Source: Deltaproteobacteria bacterium
GTDB lineage: Bacteria > Desulfobacterota > Binatia > UBA9968 > JAJDTQ01
Direction: 5' to 3'
Assembly: GCA_026712905.1 (NCBI GenBank)
Contig: JAPOPM010000229.1
Location: 1 to 62,234 of the forward strand
Length of the DNA: 62,234 bases
Made by a program: the position numbers and the translations under genes. This document shows, one piece after another, positions 42,393-49,941 of the stretch (the first letter of the stretch is position 1; every line of letters starts with the position of its first letter). Below the pieces are notes generated by a model, which saw only the letters and a program-made list of their open reading frames with translations, was not told the origin of the DNA and searched no databases.

Positions 42393-42873
42393 GGTCCTGG
42401 AGCCGCAACCGCTTCGCGGTAAAGCCGCGGGCGATGGCTGCCATCTGGTCCAACGTGTCGCGGGATAGGACGTTGTGCCGTCCGGCGAACTCGTTGACGT
42501 ACCTCTGAAGGTCCTTGGCGCTCATCTTGTGGTAGGTGCCCTTGTAGCCGCGCTTCAGGAGGCTCCAGAAGCTTTCGATCCCGTTGGTCCTTGCCGCCCA
42601 TTAGGTCTCATCTACTTCGACTGAACCACGGAACGAACCGCCAGCGCCGTCCGTGTCCCACGCTTCCCGGATGCGGTGGATCATGAACCACGCGGTAGGC
42701 TGCGAGACACCCAGTTCCCGGTAGACCTTCATCGAAGAGACGCCCTTCAAGCTGGTAGTCATCATGTACATGGCGACAACCCATTTGCGGAGCGGGAGCT
42801 TGCTGGACTGCATCGGGGTGCCGACCTTCACGCTGAAGTACTTGCGGCAGTCCGTGCACCAGCGCTTGTCAAG
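42340..42873 (-). pseudogene. ISXO2-type (IS1595 family) transposase remnant
   Basis: The minus-strand frame reads DKRWCTDCRKYFSVKVGTPM (second half of the N-terminal zinc ribbon), SKLPLRKWVVAMY, GVSQPTAWFMIHRIREAW and GSVEVDET, all typical of ISXO2 transposases. An in-frame TAA at 42601-42603 follows, then [20 protein letters not shown] and [21 protein letters not shown] in the same frame. The first Cys pair and start codon are missing, and roughly 100 residues of the DDE core between VDET and NGIESFW are deleted. The ends of the element are intact, so the copy is dead but possibly mobilisable in trans. Confidence 0.8.
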
Positions 42874-42945
42874 TATTCCTTATAATTCTCTCGGCAAGGC
42901 GCGATGACAAGCAGTGGCGGGCACCACGCGAGGAAGAGCAACGCA

Positions 42946-43002
42946 GCCGACGGCGAAAAAGACCAGCAAATTATGCCGGGTATTTTGCGGGACACGACAC
43001 TA
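42946..43002 (-). repeat. Right terminal inverted repeat
   Basis: Read on the minus strand it begins TAGTGTCGTGTCCCGCAAAA and ends GCCGTCGGC. Its first three bases supply the stop codon of the flanking luciferase-like gene. Confidence 0.8.
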
Positions 43003-44268
43003 GGAGAGAGGCGGCCGCATGCCCGCGGCGCCTCCCGACGCCAACTCCTCCACCGGCTCGTTGGTGGCCGGGTCCACTTCGTAGGGTCCGGGCAGGCCCA
43101 GCTCCTTGGCGATGTCGCGCATGGCGGGCAGGACCTCCGCGCCCATGAGCTTGAGGGTGCGCATCTGCGACTCGTGGTCCATGGCGCCGTCGCCGGTGCG
43201 GAAGATGATGATGCCGGGGCGCAGGTAATCCATGATGTAGCGGATGTCCTCCACGCACTGCTCGGGGGTGCCGACGATCATGCCCTTGGTGGCCACCTGA
43301 TCCTCGAAGGAGGCCAGGGCGCCGGCGCGGGTCTTCCCTGTTGCGTCGGGAGCCGTCATCTGGCGGCGCAGGGCCACGGCGTTCCGGCTGTTCAGGCCCG
43401 GCGGGCTCATGATCCAGGGAATGGGCCGCTGGACGCCCGGGTCGAAGGGGCTGCGGACGCCCTGGGTCAGGGTGCGCCCCACCTCCATGGCCTTCGCCTT
43501 GGTCTCCTCCACGTGAACGAAGAACATGTAGCCCATGTGCTGCGGGCCGGCGTCGTAGCCTTCCTCCTCCGCCGTCTCGTAGTAGACCTTGAACATCTCG
43601 CGCGTCAGCTCGAGCTGCGTCGACAGCATGACGTAGGGGTAGCGGTGCCGGGCGCACCACTCCACGGTCTCCCGGCTGGAGGTCCCTGGCACCCAGATGG
43701 GCGGGTGCGGTTTCCGGTAGGGCACCGCCCAGGGATTCACGTAGCGGTAGTGGAAGTGCTTGCCCTCCCAGCGGAACGGGCCGGGCGTGGTCCAGGTCTT
43801 GATGAGGAAGTCGTGGGCTTCCTCGAAGCGTTCGCGGTTGTAGTGCGGCGGGATGTTGTGGCTGATGCTCTCGCCGCCCGAACCGCGCACGATCCCGGGG
43901 ATCAGCCGGCCGCGGGAGATGACGTCGATCATGGCGAGTTGCCCCGCCAGCCACAACGGGTCGTCATGGATCGGCAGGATGTTCCCCAGCAGCAGGATCT
44001 TCACCTTGGTGGTGATGCGGGCCAGGATCGAGGCCTGCACGTTGGCGACGCCGTTCATGCAGAAGGGCGCGCTGTGGTGCTCGTTGACCATCAGCCCGTC
44101 GAATCCTACCTCCTCCGCGTAGAGCTTCTCGTCGAGGTAGCGGTTGTACAGGTTGGCGGCGCGCTGGGGGTCGTACTCGGCGTTGCTGACCTTGTGGATG
44201 CCCGTGCCCCACTCGTCGGGCCAGTCGGGCACCTGCCAGGGCTCTTCGGTGAAATGGCCGATGAACAT
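43000..44268 (-). CDS. Luciferase-like monooxygenase (LLM flavin oxidoreductase) 1
   Basis: The 422-residue protein has the bacterial luciferase TIM barrel. LYAEEVGFDGLMVNEHH, ARITTKVKILLLGNILPIHDDPLWLAGQLAMIDVISRGRL (core NILPIHDDPLWLA) and GRLIPGIVRGSG are typical FMN- or F420-dependent family blocks. GGGAGGTGA precedes the ATG. It is about the same length as the neighbour at 44356, with long near-identical DNA patches, so it is a tandem duplicate. Its last residues (GGAAGMRPPLS) extend beyond the neighbour's end and the stop TAG comes from the IS1595-like element tip. The substrate is unknown; such pairs often oxidise or desulfurise small organics. Confidence 0.88.
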   Translation of the reverse strand: MFIGHFTEEPWQVPDWPDEWGTGIHKVSNAEYDPQRAANLYNRYLDEKLYAEEVGFDGLMVNEHHSAPFCMNGVANVQASILARITTKVKILLLGNILPIHDDPLWLAGQLAMIDVISRGRLIPGIVRGSGGESISHNIPPHYNRERFEEAHDFLIKTWTTPGPFRWEGKHFHYRYVNPWAVPYRKPHPPIWVPGTSSRETVEWCARHRYPYVMLSTQLELTREMFKVYYETAEEEGYDAGPQHMGYMFFVHVEETKAKAMEVGRTLTQGVRSPFDPGVQRPIPWIMSPPGLNSRNAVALRRQMTAPDATGKTRAGALASFEDQVATKGMIVGTPEQCVEDIRYIMDYLRPGIIIFRTGDGAMDHESQMRTLKLMGAEVLPAMRDIAKELGLPGPYEVDPATNEPVEELASGGAAGMRPPLS

Positions 44269-44355
44269 GGGTCACCTCCCGGCGTGCGGCCAGCCGGCTA
44301 AGCCCCGAATTCGACAGGGCAGGACAATTCAACCAATCTTCGGCGGCGCAGGCTC

Positions 44356-45591
44356 TCAGGAAGCCATGGCCGTCACCGGCTCGTTGGTCCTGGGATCGAC
44401 GTCGTAGGGGCCGGGGAGCCCCAGCTCGTCGGCGATCTCCCGGAGCCTGGGCATGACTTCCTCGCCCATCAGCTTCAACGTCCGCATCTGGGACTCGTGG
44501 TCCATGGCGCCGTCGCCCGTGCGGAAGATGATCGTTCCCGGCCTCAACTCCTCCATGATGTAGCGCACCTTGGGGATGACCGAGTCGGGTGTGCCGACGA
44601 TCATGCCGTGGGTCGCCACCTGGTCTTCGAAGGTCGCCCTGGCCCCCGCGCGGGTGCGGCCGGAGGAGTCCGCGGCCACCATCTTTCGGCGCAACGTCCG
44701 AGCGCTCTTGGTGGCGATTCCCGGAGGGCCCGCGATCCACGGCTTGGGCCGCTGGGCGCCGGGGTCGTAGGGGCTGCGCACGCCCTGGGTCAGAGTGCGG
44801 CCTACCTCGATGGCCCGCTCCTCGGTTTCCTCCACGTGGAAGAAGAACATGAAACCGAGATGCTGCGGCCCGGCTTCGTAGCCCTCTTCGCGGGCGGTGT
44901 CATAGTAGACCTTGTACATCTGCTGAGTCAGATCGATCTGGCTGGCCAGCATGATGTAGGGGTAGCGGTGCCGGGCGCACCATTCCACCGTCTCCCTGCT
45001 GGAGGTGCCTGGCACCCAGATTGGCGGGTGCGGTTTTTGATAGGGCACCGCCCAGGGGTTCACGTACCGGTAATGGAAGTGCTTGCCCTCCCAGCGGAAC
45101 GGGCCGGGGGTGGTCCAGGTCTTGATGAGGAAGTCGTGGGCTTCCTCGAAGCGCTCGCGATTGTAGTGGGGCGGGATGTTGTGCGTCAGGCTCTCGCTGC
45201 CCCCGCCCCGGACCACGCCGGGTATCAGGCGCCCGCGGGAGATCACGTCGATCATCGCCAGCGACTCCGCCAGCCAAAGGGGATCGTCGTGGATGGGCAG
45301 GATATTGCCGAGAAGCAGGATCTTGGCCTTGCTGGTGACTCGGGCGAGGATGGACGCCTTCACGTTGGCCACCGAGTTCATGCAGAACGGCGCGCTGTGG
45401 TGCTCGTTCACCATGATCCCGTCGAAGCCCATCTCCTCGGCGTATTGCTTCTCGTCGATGTAGCGATGGTAGAGGTTGGCGGCGCGCACGGGATCGTATT
45501 CGCTGTTGCTGACCCCCATGACGCCGGAGCCCCATTCCACGGGCCAGTCCTCTTTCTGCCAGGGTTCTTCGGTAAAGTGGCCTATGAACAT
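44356..45591 (-). CDS. Luciferase-like monooxygenase (LLM flavin oxidoreductase) 2
   Basis: This 411-residue protein is the tandem paralogue of the gene at 43000-44268, sharing the start MFIGHFTEEPWQ and the blocks GFDGIMVNEHH, LLLGNILPIHDDPLWLAES and KTWTTPGPFRWEGKHFHYRY. It ends TNEPVTAMAS, without the extra tail seen in the other copy, so it probably shows the native end. GGGAG lies upstream of the ATG. Both genes follow an alpha/beta hydrolase on the same strand, and the three may form one catabolic unit in which the hydrolase handles the oxidised product. FMN versus F420 use cannot be decided here. Confidence 0.88.
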   Translation of the reverse strand: MFIGHFTEEPWQKEDWPVEWGSGVMGVSNSEYDPVRAANLYHRYIDEKQYAEEMGFDGIMVNEHHSAPFCMNSVANVKASILARVTSKAKILLLGNILPIHDDPLWLAESLAMIDVISRGRLIPGVVRGGGSESLTHNIPPHYNRERFEEAHDFLIKTWTTPGPFRWEGKHFHYRYVNPWAVPYQKPHPPIWVPGTSSRETVEWCARHRYPYIMLASQIDLTQQMYKVYYDTAREEGYEAGPQHLGFMFFFHVEETEERAIEVGRTLTQGVRSPYDPGAQRPKPWIAGPPGIATKSARTLRRKMVAADSSGRTRAGARATFEDQVATHGMIVGTPDSVIPKVRYIMEELRPGTIIFRTGDGAMDHESQMRTLKLMGEEVMPRLREIADELGLPGPYDVDPRTNEPVTAMAS

Positions 45592-45688
45592 CGTGCCTTC
45601 TCCCTGTTCCCCTCACCCACGCGGGAGGGGGGATCGCAATGCCAGGCGGCTGGCTGCCTGAAATCCGTTCGCTCGTGGGCCGACGACG

Positions 45689-46483
45689 TCACCCCCCGAG
45701 AAAATCGAGAACGACTTTGGCGAACTCCTCCGGCTTTTCCATCTCCGGCATGTGTCCGCAGTCCTCGATGACCGCGGCCCGGGCGCCGGGTATGCATTCC
45801 TGGTAACGCTCGCAACTGCTGATGGGAACGATGCCGTCCTGCCTTCCCCACACCAGAAGCGTCGGGGTGGCCACGCCCGGCAGGAGATCCGGCAACGTGA
45901 CGCTGTGCATGTAGGGACGCCACAGGTAGCGGATGGCCGCCTCGCGGTTGGTCTCCACCTGCTCGGCCTCGTCCGGGTCCCAGGTCTTGCCGTAATACTT
46001 CAGGTACTCTTCCGACTCGTGGTCATGGAACGCCTGCTGGAACGCATCCTTGCCGGAGTTCAGGAAGTAGTCCCAGATCTCGCCCTCGCGCGGCTTCACC
46101 CCCGCCGCGCCCACCAGGACCATCTTCGAGAAGATGGCGCTGTTGGCCGCGGCCAGCTCGGCGGCGATCCAGCCCCCCATGGAGAAGCCGATGACGTTGA
46201 GCGGGGTCGCGAGGCCGTTTTCCCGCACGAACCAGTTGACCCAGGCGGACAGGTCCCGCACCGACATCATCCAGTCGGGAAACGAGGACGTGCCGAACCC
46301 GGGCAGGGAAGGGACGCACACGGAGTAATGCTCGCCCAGCAGTTTGTGCGCTCGCAGCCAGTCCGGTACGCCCAGTTCGCTGTGGAGTATCAGCAACGGC
46401 TCTCCCGAGCCGCCGCGCCGCACCTGCACGGATATGCCGGCAATGTCGAGAGTCTCTTCGATGAAGTCAGGCGTTGTAGTCAC
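45689..46483 (-). CDS. Alpha/beta hydrolase
   Basis: The 264-residue hydrolase has the nucleophile elbow NVIGFSMGGWIAAEL (Ser about residue 99), the acid in LLVWGRQDGIVPISS and the histidine in IEDCGHMPEMEKPEEF. The oxyanion block is LLILHSELGVPDW, with an unusual HSE instead of HGG/HGW. GTG at 46481-46483 has GGAGG upstream. It lies 97 bases upstream of the luciferase-like pair on the same strand. Family members cleave C-C or ester bonds after ring or Baeyer-Villiger oxidation, which would suit the flavin enzymes downstream; this link is inference. Confidence 0.85.
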   Translation of the reverse strand: MTTTPDFIEETLDIAGISVQVRRGGSGEPLLILHSELGVPDWLRAHKLLGEHYSVCVPSLPGFGTSSFPDWMMSVRDLSAWVNWFVRENGLATPLNVIGFSMGGWIAAELAAANSAIFSKMVLVGAAGVKPREGEIWDYFLNSGKDAFQQAFHDHESEEYLKYYGKTWDPDEAEQVETNREAAIRYLWRPYMHSVTLPDLLPGVATPTLLVWGRQDGIVPISSCERYQECIPGARAAVIEDCGHMPEMEKPEEFAKVVLDFLGG

Positions 46484-46587
46484 GGGTTCCTCCGGTCGGC
46501 TTTGTGGGTGCCGTTAGGCTGCGGAAATCATAGACAGGAGCGGGAGGTTTCGTCAATGTGCGGTCGGATGGTTTGCTTGGCCAGAAT

Positions 46588-46631
46588 GTCAATACGATGT
46601 ATTGACAGCCTGTGTCTCCCTTCGCTATGGT
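46588..46631 (+). promoter_or_regulatory. Operator and promoter of the antitoxin-like/nucleotidyltransferase pair
   Basis: GTCAATAC and GTATTGAC form a perfect 8-bp palindrome around GAT (46588-46606). Its right arm contains the -35 hexamer TTGACA (46602-46607). After an 18-bp spacer TATGGT (46626-46631) is a likely -10. The GTG start at 46638 lies where transcription should begin, so the message is probably leaderless. Binding to the palindrome would block RNA polymerase, the usual toxin-antitoxin autoregulation. Confidence 0.7.
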
Positions 46632-46637
46632 AGTGGC

Positions 46638-47129
46638 GTGAGCAAGAACCAACAGCTTCAGATCCGTATCAGCGCGGAGGACAAAGCGCGTATCCAGGAA
46701 CGGGCGGCGCGCGCCGGCATGGATGTGTCGAACTGGGTGTTGAACCTCGTGCTCCCACCTGTCGAACGGGAGTTTCAGACTCTTTGCCGCGAACTCTCGA
46801 CGCGTCCCCATGCCCGCTCGTACGTGCTTGCGGAAGTGCAGGACTCGCTTGAGAGGCTGAACCGGAGAGATTTCGAACGGGCCGTCCATCATGCACCGGA
46901 ATTCAACTTGCCGACTTTCGAAGCAAACTACCTTGCCGCGATCATCGAGGAAACCGCGATGTACAAGGGAACCGTTCCTCCCGGCTGGACAAAAGCGGTC
47001 CCGCCGTTGGAGGAGCCCTGGTTTGCCTCGTCATTGATGAGCTTGCGGTTGTATCTCCTGACCAACTCCCCGCCCCCCTTTCGGCGGCGGAACCTCTTCG
47101 TCGACAGCAGCGTCGGGCAACGGATCTAG
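46638..47129 (+). CDS. Antitoxin-like protein with N-terminal ribbon-helix-helix-like segment
   Basis: The 163-residue protein begins VSKNQQLQIRISAEDKARIQERAARAGMDVSNWVLNLVL, a short basic strand followed by two helices, as in ribbon-helix-helix (DUF1778- or CopG-like) DNA-binding antitoxins. The remainder has no motif known to me. The GTG start at 46638 follows a strong promoter and palindrome directly. It precedes a nucleotidyltransferase by 12 bases, which makes a toxin-antitoxin pair the most likely role. The C-terminal half, ending in a Pro-rich and Arg-rich tail (NSPPPFRRRNLF), probably contacts the partner. Confidence 0.65.
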   Translation: MSKNQQLQIRISAEDKARIQERAARAGMDVSNWVLNLVLPPVEREFQTLCRELSTRPHARSYVLAEVQDSLERLNRRDFERAVHHAPEFNLPTFEANYLAAIIEETAMYKGTVPPGWTKAVPPLEEPWFASSLMSLRLYLLTNSPPPFRRRNLFVDSSVGQRI

Positions 47130-47141
47130 TGTGGTGAAATC

Positions 47142-47666
47142 GTGGAATACTCCAAATCCGACATGGAACGGCTGTTTCAGGAGCTGAATGACGAACTCTC
47201 CCGCATGGGAGTTGCAGGGGAGTTGTACTTGGTGGGAGGCGCGGTCATGTGCCTGGTCTTCGACGCGCGCCCGTCCACGAAGGACATCGACGCCTTCTTC
47301 AGGCCGGCGAGGCAGGTACGGGAAGCCGCGCAAGCGGTTGCCGCCTCCTCCGGGTTGCCCTCCAACTGGCTCAATGACGCGGTCAAGGGCTACCTGAGCG
47401 ACAAGGGTGATTTCCACCCGTATCTGGAATCTTCCAACCTGCGCGTGTTGACGGCGGCGCCGGAGTACTTGTTGGCCATGAAGTGCCTCGCGATGCGACT
47501 GGGTGAGGTATTTCACGACGAAGAAGACGTGCGGTTTCTTCTTCGCTACCTCAACCTGACGGACTACCAAGCGGCACTCGACATCGTAACGGGGTACTAT
47601 CCGTTGGAACGACTTCCGCGGAAGACGCTCTATGCGTTGGAGGAGTTGTTGGCGGGGCAGGGTTAG
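47142..47666 (+). CDS. Minimal nucleotidyltransferase, DUF6036-like toxin candidate
   Basis: The 174-residue protein carries the nucleotidyltransferase signature LYLVGGAVMCLVFDARPSTKDIDAFF (core GGAVMCL and STKDIDAFF), giving Gly-Gly and the two aspartate metal ligands. Later, LLAMKCLAMRLGEVFHDEEDVRFLLRYL (core AMKCLAMR) resembles the helix with the conserved lysine of AbiEii- and DUF6036-type enzymes. It starts 12 bases after the antitoxin-like gene and shares its promoter. Together they resemble small MenA/AbiEii-type systems in which the enzyme modifies tRNA or other targets. The gene is intact. Confidence 0.7.
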   Translation: MEYSKSDMERLFQELNDELSRMGVAGELYLVGGAVMCLVFDARPSTKDIDAFFRPARQVREAAQAVAASSGLPSNWLNDAVKGYLSDKGDFHPYLESSNLRVLTAAPEYLLAMKCLAMRLGEVFHDEEDVRFLLRYLNLTDYQAALDIVTGYYPLERLPRKTLYALEELLAGQG

Positions 47667-47679
47667 CGGCGCGTCGCTT

Positions 47680-49194
47680 TCATCCGGCCCTCTTACCCTC
47701 CAGAAAACAACTCAGCACCAGCCCCGACACCGCCGCTGCGAGGCCCACCAGGAACGCCCACCACAGCGCGTTGACCAGGGCGCCGATGAGGGCGGGCATG
47801 AGGTCGGCGGGTATCAGCGCGCGGGTGGCGGGGTCGAGCAGGTTCTGCGGGTTCAGGAGCTTTTGCAACACGGACTCGGGCAGCGACGCCTTCAGGTCCG
47901 CCGCGATGACGGTGAAGGCGGAGTTCATGCGTTGCAGCAGGATGCTGCCCATGATGCTCAGGATGAGGGCGCCGCCGATGGTGCGGAACAGCATGACGGT
48001 GGAGGTGGCGACCCCGAGGTTCTGGAAGGGCACCGCGCCCTGGGCGGCCACCAGCGCCGTGACGTTGGTCATCCCCATGCCCGTGCCGGCCGCGCTCGTG
48101 GCGATGAGCATCACGGTCATGCCGCCGGCTTCTTCCAGCAACATGAACGGGATGTAGCCCGTCACGATCAGGGCCATCCCGGTGGTGCAGACCCTGCGAT
48201 ACCCCCAGACGGGAGCGACGCGGCCGGCGGTCAGGCTCCCGGCGGTCCATCCCACGCTCAACGGCAGGAGTGTCGCACCGGCCAGCGTGGCGCTTCCGCC
48301 CAGGGCGCCCTGAACGTACAGAGGCAGGAACCCGATGAAGCCGAAGATTCCCATGGCCGCCAGCAGGCTGAGGTAGGCGGGCCGGCTGTAGCCCGGTATG
48401 CGGAACAACGCCACGGGCAGCAGTGGGTCCCGCGCCCGGCCTTCGATGGAGATGAACAGCGCCAGCAGCACGACGACTCCCACCACCACCGCGACGGACT
48501 CCGCCGTGATCAGGTCGATCTGGTTGGCGGCTACCAGAAGGCCATAGAAGAGCAGCATCAGCGTCGACAGGAGAATCGCCGCACCCGGCAGGTCCAGCGG
48601 CCTGCGCGCGCCCTGGGTGCGCTGCTCGCGGAAACCCGCGAGGATGAGCCCCGCCGCCCCGATCCCCAGGGGAAGATTGATCCAGAAGATCCAGCGCCAG
48701 TCCCAGTACTCGGCGATGACCCCGCCGCCCGCCGGGCCGAGCACGGAGGCGACGCCCCACACGCTGGCGATGAGTCCTTGCATCCGCGCGCGTTGCTCGA
48801 CCGGGAACACCACCCCCACGATGATGAAGGCCAGGGCGTAAACCGCCCCGCCGCCCATACCCTGCACGGCGCGGAAGACGATGAGCTGCGTCATGGTCTG
48901 GGCCGCGCCACAGGCCACCGAGCCCAGCACGAAGGTGGCGATGGCCAGGAGGATCAGGGTGCGCCGGCTGTAAAGGTCCGACAACTTGCCGAAGATGGGC
49001 GTCGCCAGCGCCGAGGTGAGCATGTAGACCGAGAACACCCAACTGTAGAGGTCGATGCCGCCAAGTTGGGAGACCACCGTGGGCATGGCGCTGCTCACGA
49101 TGGTGGCGTCGATGGCGAAGAGGAAGACCGCCAGCATGACGCCGGCGACGGCGACGGGGGCTCTGTTGGGGGCGTAGGCTGCCGTTTGTGTCAT
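47680..49194 (-). CDS. MFS exporter, DHA2 (EmrB/QacA) family, 14 TM
   Basis: The 504-residue transporter has the DHA2 pattern of about 14 membrane segments. Motif A lies in GKLSDLYSRRTLILLAIATF (between TM2 and TM3), and the TM1 block is VMLAVFLFAIDATIVSSAMPTV. GPAGGGVIAEYWDWRWIFWINLPLG (core GGGVIAEYWDWRWIF) is the motif C region and loop typical of proton-drug antiporters. ATG at 49192-49194 is taken; the frame extends to 49242 without membrane features. It exports hydrophobic or cationic compounds using the proton gradient. No regulator of the TetR or MarR type is next to it. Confidence 0.9.
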   Translation of the reverse strand: MTQTAAYAPNRAPVAVAGVMLAVFLFAIDATIVSSAMPTVVSQLGGIDLYSWVFSVYMLTSALATPIFGKLSDLYSRRTLILLAIATFVLGSVACGAAQTMTQLIVFRAVQGMGGGAVYALAFIIVGVVFPVEQRARMQGLIASVWGVASVLGPAGGGVIAEYWDWRWIFWINLPLGIGAAGLILAGFREQRTQGARRPLDLPGAAILLSTLMLLFYGLLVAANQIDLITAESVAVVVGVVVLLALFISIEGRARDPLLPVALFRIPGYSRPAYLSLLAAMGIFGFIGFLPLYVQGALGGSATLAGATLLPLSVGWTAGSLTAGRVAPVWGYRRVCTTGMALIVTGYIPFMLLEEAGGMTVMLIATSAAGTGMGMTNVTALVAAQGAVPFQNLGVATSTVMLFRTIGGALILSIMGSILLQRMNSAFTVIAADLKASLPESVLQKLLNPQNLLDPATRALIPADLMPALIGALVNALWWAFLVGLAAAVSGLVLSCFLEGKRAG

Positions 49195-49244
49195 GTTCCC
49201 GTTTCTGGCTCCATCACCGATACGAGGTAAGCCCGACACCACGC

Positions 49245-49396
49245 GTCATTCCCGCGGAATAGGCTGTGTCAAGACTCATGAGGCTGGGACCCTTCGAATC
49301 GTCATTCCCGCGGAAGCGGGAATCCAGGGGCGGGGAGGGCCAGACGGGCACTTCCCCGCGCCACCGCTCCTGGATTCCTGCTTCCGCGGGAATGAC
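49245..49396. repeat. REP-like cluster: one half unit and an inverted pair
   Basis: A truncated unit GTCATTCCCGCGGAA lies at 49245-49259. A complete unit at 49301-49328 faces an inverted copy at 49369-49396 around a GC-rich loop. The units match those at 7300 and 23140. The cluster fills the gap between the MFS gene and the 2Fe-2S subunit gene, which end and start on the same strand. Confidence 0.7.
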
Positions 49397-49479
49397 GCGT
49401 AGTGGACGTGGCTGTAGAGTTCGTATCAGTGATCCGGAGCTTGCGGTACGGCGCCGTGTCGAAGCACGCACGAGCGCGG

Positions 49480-49941
49480 TCATTCTCCCCGCGCGTAGGC
49501 CAGAATGGCGTCGAAGATGGGCGTGTACCCTGTGCAACGGCAGAGATTTCCGTCCAACCCCTTCTTCACCTCGTCGAGCGTCGGCGCGGGGTTGCGTTCC
49601 AGCAGGGCCTTGGCGGCCATGAGCATTCCCGGGCCGCAGTAGCCGCACTGTACGGCACCGTGCTCCAAGAACAGGCGCTGGAGCCGGTCGAGCTCCATGC
49701 CGTCGCCGCACCCCTCCACCGTGGTGATCTCCCTGCCCTGGCAGCGTGCCGCCAGCACGACGCAACTGTGCACCGCCATGCCGTCCACGCGCACGGTGCA
49801 GCAGCCGCAGTGGCTGGTCTCGCAGCCGCGCTTGGCGCCGGTGAGGAACAGCCGTTCGCGCAGCACGTCCAGCAAGAGCGCCGTGTCGGGCGCCTCCACC
49901 CGGACCTCCTCGCCGTTCACTTTGAGATCAAGCAGCGCCAT
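49480..49941 (-). CDS. Xanthine dehydrogenase-family 2Fe-2S subunit (CoxS-like)
   Basis: The 153-residue protein has two 2Fe-2S clusters: the plant-type ferredoxin set CETSHCGCCTVRVDG with a further Cys in HSCVVLA, and the helical set QCGYCGPGM and CRCTGY. It ends the conserved order large, medium, small on the minus strand and overlaps the FAD-subunit gene by 14 bp. In molybdenum hydroxylases this subunit passes electrons from the Mo site to FAD. All eight expected cysteine ligands are visible. The enzyme class includes xanthine, aldehyde, nicotinate and CO dehydrogenases, and the small subunit does not discriminate between them. Confidence 0.92.
   Translation of the reverse strand: MALLDLKVNGEEVRVEAPDTALLLDVLRERLFLTGAKRGCETSHCGCCTVRVDGMAVHSCVVLAARCQGREITTVEGCGDGMELDRLQRLFLEHGAVQCGYCGPGMLMAAKALLERNPAPTLDEVKKGLDGNLCRCTGYTPIFDAILAYARGE

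Larger units (their letters stand above)
41159..43002. mobile_element. IS1595-like element with passenger ORFs and a defective transposase
   Basis: The element is bounded by 57-bp imperfect terminal inverted repeats, both starting TAGTGTCGTGTCCCG at the tip (41159-41215 and, inverted, 42946-43002). A second shared block, GAATTATAA then GAATACTTGAC, lies 62 bases from the left tip and 114 from the right tip. Inside are plus-strand passenger ORFs (41285-42392) and, on the minus strand, an ISXO2-type transposase remnant (42340-42873). The flanks show no perfect 8-bp target duplication; only GAGAG is shared. IS1595-family members are known to carry passenger genes. The broken transposase means this copy could move only with help in trans. 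Confidence 0.8.

Noticed and set aside
41151..43012. Target-site duplication flanking the IS1595-like element
   Set aside because: The left and right flanks share only GAGAG out of register, so no 8-bp duplication can be claimed.
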